Positions 54,776 through 62,950 of a stretch of 64,000 nucleotides of DNA are shown here, piece by piece. The notes under the pieces were generated by a model that saw only the letters and a program-made list of their open reading frames with translations, did no database searches and was not told the DNA's origin. Position 1 is the stretch's first letter. Each line of letters begins with the position of its first letter. A program made the translations under genes and the position numbers. This DNA comes from Marinospirillum alkaliphilum DSM 21637. Lineage in GTDB: Bacteria > Pseudomonadota > Gammaproteobacteria > Pseudomonadales > Halomonadaceae. Where the stretch lies: positions 155,151 through 219,150 of the forward strand of contig NZ_FPJW01000006.1 of NCBI RefSeq assembly GCF_900119735.1, written 5' to 3'.

Positions 54776-55057
54776 TCAGGCCAGTACCCAACCGGCACTG
54801 ATCAGGGTTTCGTGGTGTTCGAAGTATTTCGGGGGTTCGTGGCAATCACTGCGATTCAGCAGGATCAGCCCATCCTGTACATCAGCCAGCTCCAGATAGG
54901 CTTCAATGCCGTTGATATGTCGCAGGCGTATCTGTTGACCGGAAGCCACCGGGAAGAGTTGTTTTTCAAAGGCATGGCGGGTGGCCTGCTGTAACTCAAC
55001 CGGCCAGGTGGCCAGTGTGGGGGTCAGGGGAAAACTGGGCTGATGAAAGCTGCTCAT
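54776..55057 (-). CDS. Conserved small hypothetical protein
   Basis: A 93-residue soluble protein that I do not recognise. It has a proline-rich start and a C-terminal half with strand-like stretches (QQIRLRHINGIEAYLELADV, LILLNRSDCHEPPKYFEHHE). The ATG at 55057 lies 9 bases after AGGAG; the ATG at 55066 directly abuts that site and is unlikely. It ends 12 bases from the convergent ppsR stop. Confidence 0.65.
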   Translation of the reverse strand: MSSFHQPSFPLTPTLATWPVELQQATRHAFEKQLFPVASGQQIRLRHINGIEAYLELADVQDGLILLNRSDCHEPPKYFEHHETLISAGWVLA

Positions 55058-55162
55058 GTTTGGCATCTCCTGCTTTGTTTTTATCGTTCTTTGATGCTTT
55101 ATAGCGACTGAGGTTCAAGGAGTCCCGCTGCAGCGCAACAACCAGGCAGTATAAATACAGCT

Positions 55163-55588
55163 TTATTGATCCAGGTCTATTTTGCTGGCCATTGCAGCTA
55201 ATTCGTGACAATTCAGTAGCGTAATTAAACGCCCTTGATATAAGGCCAGCGCCTGAATGGGTGAAAAAAGACGTCGCTCATGCAGCAGTGGGGGCAGGAT
55301 GGAAATGCAAGAGGCTGGCAGCTCCAACAGGTCAACTTCTCCTGCCAGTCCCAACAGCCAGTCGCCACCAGCACCGGTACCAATCTTGGCAGCAGATAGC
55401 TGTAACCACTCTTTGGGTTCAAGCGGTTTTTTGTCTGACTCGACCTCTGGCAACAAAGCGGAAAAAGGCACCAGCGGGAGGTTACGGCGATGCAGGCTAC
55501 ACAAGCCCCTGGCACGTACAAAAGAAGACTCCAGGCCAAACCAATGCTGCTGATGGCTGAACACCACCACTGCCAGGCTGCTGATCAT
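55163..55588 (-). CDS. CheW-like protein, divergent (second coupling protein)
   Basis: A 141-residue protein with a divergent CheW-like beta fold: LAVVVFSHQQHWFGLESSFV at the start, a central VDLLELP, and YQGRLITLLNCHELAAM at the end, where CheW proteins carry Y-x-G-x-L/I-P-L-L-D. It is the last gene of the chemosensory operon and overlaps the preceding CheW gene by 4 bases. In Wsp-type systems two CheW proteins (WspB and WspD) serve one array, and this is the likely counterpart. Family call is moderate. Confidence 0.75.
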   Translation of the reverse strand: MISSLAVVVFSHQQHWFGLESSFVRARGLCSLHRRNLPLVPFSALLPEVESDKKPLEPKEWLQLSAAKIGTGAGGDWLLGLAGEVDLLELPASCISILPPLLHERRLFSPIQALALYQGRLITLLNCHELAAMASKIDLDQ

Positions 55589-56112
55589 CCCTTGCCTCTT
55601 AACCAGGCAGCAAAAATGGCATCCAGATCCAGCAGTGTCACGGCTAAACCGTCAAAGTCCAGCAAACCCGTCACATAGGGTCGCAGATGATCCGGCAGGC
55701 TTTCCGGGGCAGGTTGAATCTGGCTTTCCGGCACATCCACCACATCCAGCAATTGATCCACTCGCAGCCCGGAGTGCATGCCTGCACCCTGCCCCAGCAG
55801 GATGGAAGCCGTTGCTTTTTTGTCTGGCATCCCGGCAGCAGTGGAAAGCTGCAGCAGATCATGCAGGCGAATGACCGAAACGATATCGCCTCGAACATTC
55901 ATGACCCCTTCCACAGAAGCAGGCATACCCGGTACCAGATGCACCGGTTCACTGCCTGGCAAGACTTCTTGCACACTGTGCCCGGCAAAAGCAAAGTGAC
56001 GCTGCCCCAGGTCAAAAATCACCAGCTTGATCACCGGTTCATCAACGTCAACGATGTCCTGATCCTGTTGCTGGCGTTCTTCCAGCAATTGCTGCAACTG
56101 GCTATCAGTCAT
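55585..56112 (-). CDS. cheW: CheW-type coupling protein
   Basis: A 175-residue CheW with a Gln/Asp-rich N-terminal tail (residues 1-25). The CheW domain has VIFDLGQRHFAFAGHSVQEV, VEGVMNVRGDIVSVIRLHDL, GLRVDQLLDVVDVPESQIQP and VTGLLDFDGLAVTLLDLDAI. It links the receptor to the CheA kinase. It overlaps the GGDEF gene upstream by 8 bases and the second CheW-like gene by 4. Confidence 0.9.
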   Translation of the reverse strand: MTDSQLQQLLEERQQQDQDIVDVDEPVIKLVIFDLGQRHFAFAGHSVQEVLPGSEPVHLVPGMPASVEGVMNVRGDIVSVIRLHDLLQLSTAAGMPDKKATASILLGQGAGMHSGLRVDQLLDVVDVPESQIQPAPESLPDHLRPYVTGLLDFDGLAVTLLDLDAIFAAWLRGKG

Positions 56113-57793
56113 GGTTTAGATCCACCACCACACGATTACGGCCTTCCTTTTTCGCCTGGTAAAGCGCCCTGTCAGCTGCCATGCGCAGGTCTTCAGCGCG
56201 ACGATAGCCTGGATAATGGCTGATACCGGCACTGAAAGTACACTTGAAGCGCTCGGAACCTGCAGTGAATACAATGCGGGAAAAATCTTCCCGCAAGTCA
56301 TTCACCAGTTTTTCAGCCGTATCACGGGTAACATTCTTTAATAACAGGGCAAACTCTTCTCCACCGTAACGACCAATGACATCCGTGGTACGCAAGCGGT
56401 GTTTTAACACCCTGGCAAGCGCCAACAGCACCTGGTCTCCAGCCATATGGCCATGGGTGTCATTGACTTGCTTGAAATGATCCAGGTCCAGCATCACCAC
56501 GGCCAGGGTTTCCTGCTGGCGGATGGCATGAGCCAGGGATGCATCCAGCATTTCTGTGGTGGTGGTGTGATTGAACAAGCCAGTCAGGCTGTCTTTGGCC
56601 ATCAGGCTACGCAGGGTACGCATCCGTTCGGCACGCAAGGCAACAGCAGCGACCAACTCTTCAGGAATGACCGGTTTGGTAATAAAGCCTTCCACCCCGA
56701 CCTGCATGGCAGAAAACTGCTTCTGGCGGTTGGTTTCACTGGAGAGGTAAACAATGGGTAAGCCCAGGTATTCCGGTAACTGGCGAATGATGGCTGCCAG
56801 TTCGACACCACTGCAAACCGGCATGTACATATCAGCCAGCACCAGATCCGGATTGAAGTTACGCAAGGCTTCCAGAATCAATCCCGGATTATGGATCTGA
56901 TAGACCAGCATACCGGCTTCTTCCAGAATCAGGCTGTGGTATGCCGCCACTTCAGGTTCATCGTCAACAATCAGAATGCGGTAAGGCTCTTCGTGCTGAT
57001 CACCGATCAGTTCATCCAGCGCCGAGGCAAGATCCAGTGGGCGCGCCGGTTTGGTGAAGTAGGCCTTGCAACCGGCCTGTACCGCACTCAGGCGGGCTTC
57101 AAAATCATCCCGACCCGACAACACCACAGCCGGTAGCTCACTACCCGTCAACTCTCGCAGCCTGGCCAGTGCTTCAGTCCCTGCGGTACGACCATGAGGA
57201 AAATGGACGTCCATCACTACTGCATCAGGGCGCTGCTGCAACACCGCATCGTGAAAATCTGCTGTTTCCGTGAAGTGTTCGACTCGGTAGCCAAAACAAC
57301 GCAATTGATAACCCAGATGATCGACCTGATCCGGTTCATCATCACAGATATAAATCAGCGGACTTTGTACACCACTGCGCGGACGATCACCGTGGCCCAT
57401 TTCAAAGAAGGGAGCATCGGCTGGGTGATCATTCTGCATATCGGTATAAATCAGGATTTGCACCTGAGATGCCAGTTGATGCAGCAGGTTTTCCAGGGTT
57501 TCAGGCCAGCCACCGGGTGTGCGATTGTCGGGCAGATCCAGTAATTGCTGGGCGTAATCTTCAGCCTCACCCGCAATCGCAGCCAACTCCACAAAACCAA
57601 ATGAATTACCGGTGCCCTTTAAGCTGTGAAAAGCCCGGTGCAGATCAACAGCCAGCACCCGGTTCATTTCCGGGTCTGATTTAAGCAGTTTCACCTGCTG
57701 CTGTACTTCATCCAATCGCCCGGGCAACTGACTGATAAAACTCTCCCTTAAACGGGCGATTTTTTCTTGCAGCGAAGGTTTGTTAACGTTCAT
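56105..57793 (-). CDS. HPt-REC-REC-GGDEF diguanylate cyclase (Wsp-like output)
   Basis: A 562-residue multidomain output protein. An HPt domain with phospho-His in HRAFHSLKGTGNSFGF lies near residue 52. The first receiver (about 145-265) has AVVMDVHFPHG, and the second (about 272-390) has ILIVDDEPEVAAYHS and LVLADMYMPVCSG. The GGDEF domain (about 400-560) is active-type: DSLTGLFNH, DLDHFKQVNDTHGHMAGD and RYGGEEFALLL. It should make c-di-GMP under control of the neighbouring CheA. WspR has one receiver; the extra HPt and REC point to a phosphorelay. Confidence 0.93.
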   Translation of the reverse strand: MNVNKPSLQEKIARLRESFISQLPGRLDEVQQQVKLLKSDPEMNRVLAVDLHRAFHSLKGTGNSFGFVELAAIAGEAEDYAQQLLDLPDNRTPGGWPETLENLLHQLASQVQILIYTDMQNDHPADAPFFEMGHGDRPRSGVQSPLIYICDDEPDQVDHLGYQLRCFGYRVEHFTETADFHDAVLQQRPDAVVMDVHFPHGRTAGTEALARLRELTGSELPAVVLSGRDDFEARLSAVQAGCKAYFTKPARPLDLASALDELIGDQHEEPYRILIVDDEPEVAAYHSLILEEAGMLVYQIHNPGLILEALRNFNPDLVLADMYMPVCSGVELAAIIRQLPEYLGLPIVYLSSETNRQKQFSAMQVGVEGFITKPVIPEELVAAVALRAERMRTLRSLMAKDSLTGLFNHTTTTEMLDASLAHAIRQQETLAVVMLDLDHFKQVNDTHGHMAGDQVLLALARVLKHRLRTTDVIGRYGGEEFALLLKNVTRDTAEKLVNDLREDFSRIVFTAGSERFKCTFSAGISHYPGYRRAEDLRMAADRALYQAKKEGRNRVVVDLNHD

Positions 57794-57822
57794 GGGTGAA
57801 AGCTTCCCCCGATCAAGGGTTT

Positions 57823-58185
57823 TCAGTTATATCCAGCCAGGACCTGAGCAATGGCTTGAGGTAAGGTTTCGTCCAGGCTGAAGTCTTTCATGATGCATGC
57901 ATCCAGTGCCGGCTCCTGTGCACTTGCTACTGCTGGGTCATCGCCGGTCAGCAGGATAAAAGGCAGCTTTTTACCTTGCTCCCGCAACTCACGAAACAAC
58001 TCCACACCACTGACCAACGGCATGTTCATGTCACTGACAATCAATTCGATACCTGGATGCTCATTTAACTGCTCCATCGCTGATACGGCATCCTCGGCCT
58101 GAATCACTTGATGCCCTTGGTCTTCCAGCACCGCAGCGGTCATTTCTCCGGCCAGGGCGTCATCATCAACAACCAGTATCAACAT
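57823..58185 (-). CDS. Single-domain response regulator
   Basis: A 120-residue CheY-like receiver: LILVVDDDALAGEMTAAVL (acidic pair), phospho-Asp in LIVSDMNMPLVSG, Thr in FILLTGDDP and Lys in ACIMKDFS. It has no output domain. It lies between the CheA-type kinase and the HPt-REC-REC-GGDEF gene, so it may shuttle phosphate to the HPt domain or act as a phosphate sink. Confidence 0.92.
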   Translation of the reverse strand: MLILVVDDDALAGEMTAAVLEDQGHQVIQAEDAVSAMEQLNEHPGIELIVSDMNMPLVSGVELFRELREQGKKLPFILLTGDDPAVASAQEPALDACIMKDFSLDETLPQAIAQVLAGYN

Positions 58186-58215
58186 CTTGATCTCCTGATT
58201 TTCAGTATTCGGTGT

Positions 58216-60366
58216 TTAATCCAGCAGTACCCTGAGGGTATCCACCAGGCTGTTCTGGTCAAAGCTGCCTTTCACGATATAGGCATCGGCTCCAACCTCG
58301 ATACCACGCCTGCGGTCACTCTCTTTTTCACGCGAGGTGATGATCACGATGGGACGATTGCTGTAACGCTCATCCTGTCGCAGGCGTGCAGTCAGGGTGA
58401 AACCATCCATCACCGGCATTTCAACATCAGTGAGCACCGCATCAAAATCATCAGCCAGCGCTTTATCAAGGCCATCCTGGCCGTTTTCGGCCAGCGTCAC
58501 CTGATAACCCCAGGCTTCCAGCACATCCCGCTCAATTTCACGGGTATTCAACGAGTCATCAACCACGAGAATGCGGCGCTGCTTTTCGGTTTTCGCCGTT
58601 GTGGCGCTGACGGCAGATGGCTGACGCGAACGACGTGCCATGTCCATCAGGCAGGGAACGTGCAATAGACTCACCAGCCTATTGTGTCCGGTTGTAACCA
58701 TGCCGGCAATCATTGGACGATCACGCAGGTGTTCTGGTAGCTGTTTAATCACCAGATCCCGTTCATCCAGCAGCTCATCAACCACCAGTGCCAGCTTTTC
58801 GTGATGCACGCGTGTCACCAGTAATAACAGATCTTTTTCAGTCCGCGGAAGCAACCGGCGTTCCTCGGGCAAAGCCGGTAAGCCAATCAGTTCTGCCAGA
58901 TTAACCACCGGCACAAACTCATTGCGAATGATGACTGCATTACGGTCTGCCACGTTAATCAGTGCCGTTTCCGGCATGCTGATCAACTCAGCCACATACT
59001 GGGCGGTGAAACCAACCTGATGCCCGGCAGACTGCACCAGCAAGACTCGCATCATAGCCAGCGACAGCGGCAACCGCAGCACGAAACGACTGCCTTCACC
59101 CGGTGTGCTGTGCATGCTGATCACACCCTGCAGACCATCAACAATGGAGCGTTTTACCACATCCATGCCCACACCGCGGCCAGACAGCTCGGTGATCATG
59201 GCGCTGGTGGAGAAACCCGGAAGGAAAATCAGGTCCATGACTTCCTGATCACTCATGGTTTCCAGCTGCTCAGGTGTGACCAATTCTTTTTTTAATGCTT
59301 TGCTGCGAATCGCTTCCAGGGAGATACCGGCACCGTCATCACTGATTTCCAGCTCTACCCAGCCGCCATCCTGACGCGCAGAAAGGCTGACCAGTCCCTG
59401 AGAAGGCTTGCCTTTGGCCTGTCTTGCTTCCGGTGTTTCAATGCCATGATCCAGGGCATTACGCAACAGGTGAATCACCGGGTCTGCCAATTGATCAATC
59501 ATCTGGCGATCCAGCTCAATTTCTGCCCCACGAATGCGGCATTCCACCTGTTTGCCCAGTGAACGAGCCAGGTCCCTGACCAGTCTGGAAGCAGGTTCAA
59601 ACACAATATTCAGAGGCAGCATGCGCATTTGCAGCGCCTTGTCATGCAGCTCCTGCATCAAGTCTTCCTGGGCAATGACCGTTTCCCGCAGATTTCGGGT
59701 GAACTGGTGCCAGGCAGCCGGTAACTCGCCGCGCCCTTCCAGTTGTCCACGGCGATCCAGTTGTCGAGCAGTATCAACCAGTTCACGGAATCCCGCATGA
59801 CTGGATACCACTTCACCCATCAACTTGATCAACTCTTCCAGTTTGGATAGGCGAATACGGACCGTATCCGAGGTGCGCAGCGCCGGGTTGCTTGCTTCCT
59901 GTACCACTTCTGGAGCCACAATAACCTCTGGCACTGAAGCAGACGCAGCCGGTTCAACTGAAAGCAGCTGCTGTTCTTCAGCCGCCGCTTTCAACGCCTG
60001 ACAAAGCTGGCTATTGACTGGAGTCAAGGCCGCAGGATCGGGATTATTGGTGAGCTGCTCCACCAAATCAGTCAGCGCATCAACCCCCTGGTACAACAGA
60101 CTGCATACCCCTGGGCTGGCACTGACTCGTTGTTCACGCAGCGCACTCAGCAGGTCTTCAAGGCTATGGGCGGTTTCAGTCACCGGCACCAGCTTCAGCA
60201 TGCGTGAAGATCCCTTGATGGTATGCGCCGAGCGGAACAAACCATTAATCAGCTCCGCATCACCACCGCCCTGCTCCAGCGCTGCCAGGCCTTCCCCCAT
60301 GTTACTGAGGTGGTCTCTGGCTTCTTCAATGAAGCGCTGTATGAATTTTCGGATATCCAGTGCCAT
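58216..60366 (-). CDS. CheA-type hybrid histidine kinase with C-terminal receiver (WspE-like)
   Basis: A 716-residue kinase. An N-terminal HPt has the phospho-His in FRSAHTIKGSSRMLKLV near residue 49. The dimerisation and HATPase domain has VIHLLRNALDHGIETPEARQ, ISDDGAGISLEAIRSKAL and ELSGRGVGMDVVKRSI. A CheW-like regulatory domain (about 430-560) precedes the fused receiver (about 590-716), with phospho-Asp in AVLTDVEMPVMDGF. No clear P2 domain is present. This HPt-kinase-CheW-REC layout is that of WspE. It precedes the single receiver gene. Confidence 0.95.
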   Translation of the reverse strand: MALDIRKFIQRFIEEARDHLSNMGEGLAALEQGGGDAELINGLFRSAHTIKGSSRMLKLVPVTETAHSLEDLLSALREQRVSASPGVCSLLYQGVDALTDLVEQLTNNPDPAALTPVNSQLCQALKAAAEEQQLLSVEPAASASVPEVIVAPEVVQEASNPALRTSDTVRIRLSKLEELIKLMGEVVSSHAGFRELVDTARQLDRRGQLEGRGELPAAWHQFTRNLRETVIAQEDLMQELHDKALQMRMLPLNIVFEPASRLVRDLARSLGKQVECRIRGAEIELDRQMIDQLADPVIHLLRNALDHGIETPEARQAKGKPSQGLVSLSARQDGGWVELEISDDGAGISLEAIRSKALKKELVTPEQLETMSDQEVMDLIFLPGFSTSAMITELSGRGVGMDVVKRSIVDGLQGVISMHSTPGEGSRFVLRLPLSLAMMRVLLVQSAGHQVGFTAQYVAELISMPETALINVADRNAVIIRNEFVPVVNLAELIGLPALPEERRLLPRTEKDLLLLVTRVHHEKLALVVDELLDERDLVIKQLPEHLRDRPMIAGMVTTGHNRLVSLLHVPCLMDMARRSRQPSAVSATTAKTEKQRRILVVDDSLNTREIERDVLEAWGYQVTLAENGQDGLDKALADDFDAVLTDVEMPVMDGFTLTARLRQDERYSNRPIVIITSREKESDRRRGIEVGADAYIVKGSFDQNSLVDTLRVLLD

Positions 60367-60368
60367 GG

Positions 60369-61871
60369 TTATACGTCCTTACCACCTGGAGCTGATGAAT
60401 GGCCAGCAAGCATTCCGGTTTCTTTCAGTTTCAGCAATTGTCGCTCCGCCAGAAACAAGGTGTCACCCGGTGGCAGCAAGCGGGGAATCCAGGCGCTACC
60501 ATCACCAGCAGCCCGATCACTTGAGAGAATACGTCGCACCGCTTGATAAGCTCGCATGGCTGCAGCAGTGTTATCCATCTGACGATAAATTTCCGCCAGA
60601 TTGTAATGAGCAGTCCAACATTCCGGGCAGGTGTAACTGGCCTTTTTAAACCACTCCAGGGCCTGTTCTTGCTGCAGCTGCCATTTACAGGACATGCCTT
60701 TCATTAACAAGGCATCCACCGACCAGGGATCCTGTTCCAGCACCAGGTTCAGCAATTGATCGGCTTCCGGAAAGGCCTTGCGACTGAGTAAGATCCAGCT
60801 TTTCAGCAGCAAGGCGGCACTGCGCTCGTAACTGGCGCTGAGTAAACGATCCAGTTGCTGCAAAGCCTTTTCATACTGCTCATCCAGCACCAGTTGTCGC
60901 ACCTTCTGCAAGTCTGGCAAAGGTGGTGAAAAAACAGGTTTTGCTGTCACGGGCATTTCAGTCACAGTGGGTGCCTTGACCACCGGAGCAGCAACAACAG
61001 GCTGCTGTACTTCACGGCTGGCAGGACGCCAACTGACCGCCTGACTATTGACCGGGCGTAACACATCACCCTTGATGAAGTAATACTGCCCCTGCTCTTC
61101 CACCAGCTCAAACACCCCCAGATCATTACCCAGGGTTTCAGAGCTGCCCAGTAACAGGATGCCCTGAGGTTTCAGCAGATCAAAAAACTTGCGATGAATC
61201 AGCTTGCGAGTTTCAAGATCAAAATAGATCGATACATTTCTGAAGAAGATCAGATCATAGTTTCGCAACATTGCCGGAAAAACCGGTGCCAGCAGGTTCA
61301 GCTCATGGAAGTGCACCAGGCGACGGATGTCAGCCGAAAGCTGATAACCCCGCTCCACGGGCTGGAAATAACGATTGCGCAGGCTTTCTTCCACACCCCG
61401 AAAGGAAAAGGGTGAATAGATGCCCATGCGTGCCTTTTCCAGGATCTGTCGATCCAGATCACCGGCATCCACATGAAATAACTGACTGGCCCGCTCCCCA
61501 AACTTTTCTCGCAGTGCCATCACCAGGCTGTAGGGTTCTTCACCGGATGAACACCCGGCACTGAGAATGCGCAGGGGGCCATTACGCCCCGGCAAGGCCA
61601 GCAAGCGTGGCACCAATTCCCGAATGCACAGCTGAATCTGTTCCGGTTCACGGAAAAAATAGGTTTCGTTGACGGTCAGCAGGCTGATCAGCCGATCGAA
61701 CTGCTCCGCATCCCGTCGAATCAGCTTTTCATAATCAACCAACCCGGTACATCCGGCCTGCTGAGCACTTTTCTGCAGGGCTTTGCGCAGGCGCTCTTCA
61801 GCGATCCCTTCCAGCAGCAGGCCACAGTGTTCATGAATCAGCTTTTTGAAGGATGCCAGTTCCTGACTCAT
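60369..61871 (-). CDS. CheR-type methyltransferase with TPR region (WspC-like)
   Basis: A 500-residue protein. The CheR domain methylates receptor glutamates with S-adenosylmethionine: NETYFFREPEQIQLCIREL, the SAM-binding LRILSAGCSSGEEPYSLVMA, and YDLIFFRNVSIYFDLET. A Pro/Ala/Val-rich linker (about 285-325) leads to tetratricopeptide-like repeats (about 330-470). The ATG at 61871 overlaps the cheB stop and follows GAGG; the TTG at 61901 is less likely. The CheR-TPR fusion is typical of WspC. Confidence 0.93.
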   Translation of the reverse strand: MSQELASFKKLIHEHCGLLLEGIAEERLRKALQKSAQQAGCTGLVDYEKLIRRDAEQFDRLISLLTVNETYFFREPEQIQLCIRELVPRLLALPGRNGPLRILSAGCSSGEEPYSLVMALREKFGERASQLFHVDAGDLDRQILEKARMGIYSPFSFRGVEESLRNRYFQPVERGYQLSADIRRLVHFHELNLLAPVFPAMLRNYDLIFFRNVSIYFDLETRKLIHRKFFDLLKPQGILLLGSSETLGNDLGVFELVEEQGQYYFIKGDVLRPVNSQAVSWRPASREVQQPVVAAPVVKAPTVTEMPVTAKPVFSPPLPDLQKVRQLVLDEQYEKALQQLDRLLSASYERSAALLLKSWILLSRKAFPEADQLLNLVLEQDPWSVDALLMKGMSCKWQLQQEQALEWFKKASYTCPECWTAHYNLAEIYRQMDNTAAAMRAYQAVRRILSSDRAAGDGSAWIPRLLPPGDTLFLAERQLLKLKETGMLAGHSSAPGGKDV

Positions 61872-62950
61872 GGCGTGCCTCGCTGCTGAGATGCCCGCCA
61901 ACCCTCTGGCTTCAGATCAATGATGTGCTGCATCTCCATTGCCAGTTCAGCCAGGGGCAAAACCTTATCAACCACACCTGCATTCACGGCTTCCTGATTC
62001 ATGCCATAAATCACCGAGCTGGCTTCATCCTGCGCCAGGGTGATTCCACCCTGCTGATGAATGGCGGCCATACCCTTGCTGCCATCACGCCCCATGCCGG
62101 TCATGATGATGCCGATGGCGTTTTTTCCATAGGCTTCTGCCACAGAGGTTAACAAGGCATCACAACTGGGACGATAGATGTCCTTTTCAGTACGTTTTGC
62201 CAGCACCACCCGGTGGGAACGGCTAATGGTCAAATGCTGCTCGGAGGGTGAAACATACACCTGCCCCGGCTGTAAAACCTCACCCTCTTCAGCCACTTTC
62301 ACCGGCATCAGACACAAGGTGGACAACCAGTGCGCCATGCCTTCCACAAAACCATCACTCATGTGCTGGGCAATCAACACCGGAGCAGGAAAATGAGCGC
62401 CCAGTGCCGGTAACAAGCTGGCCAGTGCCTGCGGGCCGCCGGTTGATGAGGCAATGGCAAAGACCTGACGATAATTGGGCAGGGTTGCCAGCGGTTCCAC
62501 GGGACGAATCACCGGGGTGACAAAATCAGCCATACGACGGCGCAGATGCGTGATCACCGGTACACCCGCCAGCAAACGCACCTTGGCAACAAATTCTGCT
62601 GCTTCTTCAGGGCTGTAATCGGGCTTGCTCATGACTTCCAGTGCCCCCAGACGCAAGGCTTCATAAGCCTTTTCAGCATCTGACTCACTGCTGACTACCA
62701 GAATGGGTACCGCCTTGGTATGCATGATTTCTTCGATTGCCTGCATGCCGGTCATGACGGGCATATTCAGGTCCATGGTGATCAGATCCGGGCGCAAGCT
62801 GGCTGCCAGGGTTACAGCTTCACTACCATTACACGCTTCACCAACCACCTCAATACCTGGCTCGTCCTCCAGAATGGCACGCAATAACCCACGTGCCATA
62901 CCGCTATCATCAGTGATGAGTACACGAATCGTCTGGCGCGTCATCATCAT
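61868..62950 (-). CDS. cheB: CheB-type protein-glutamate methylesterase (WspF-like)
   Basis: A 360-residue adaptation enzyme. The receiver (RVLITDDSGMARGLLRAIL, phospho-Asp in LITMDLNMPVMTG) is joined by a linker to the methylesterase. The triad is Ser in FAIASSTGGPQALASLL, His in VLIAQHMSDGFVEGMAHWL, and Asp in IMTGMGRDGSKGMAAI. Several ATG codons (62950, 62947, 62944) follow; the first overlaps the MCP stop. Loss of WspF-type proteins locks such systems on in Pseudomonas, known for that family. Confidence 0.95.
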   Translation of the reverse strand: MMMTRQTIRVLITDDSGMARGLLRAILEDEPGIEVVGEACNGSEAVTLAASLRPDLITMDLNMPVMTGMQAIEEIMHTKAVPILVVSSESDAEKAYEALRLGALEVMSKPDYSPEEAAEFVAKVRLLAGVPVITHLRRRMADFVTPVIRPVEPLATLPNYRQVFAIASSTGGPQALASLLPALGAHFPAPVLIAQHMSDGFVEGMAHWLSTLCLMPVKVAEEGEVLQPGQVYVSPSEQHLTISRSHRVVLAKRTEKDIYRPSCDALLTSVAEAYGKNAIGIIMTGMGRDGSKGMAAIHQQGGITLAQDEASSVIYGMNQEAVNAGVVDKVLPLAELAMEMQHIIDLKPEGWRASQQRGTP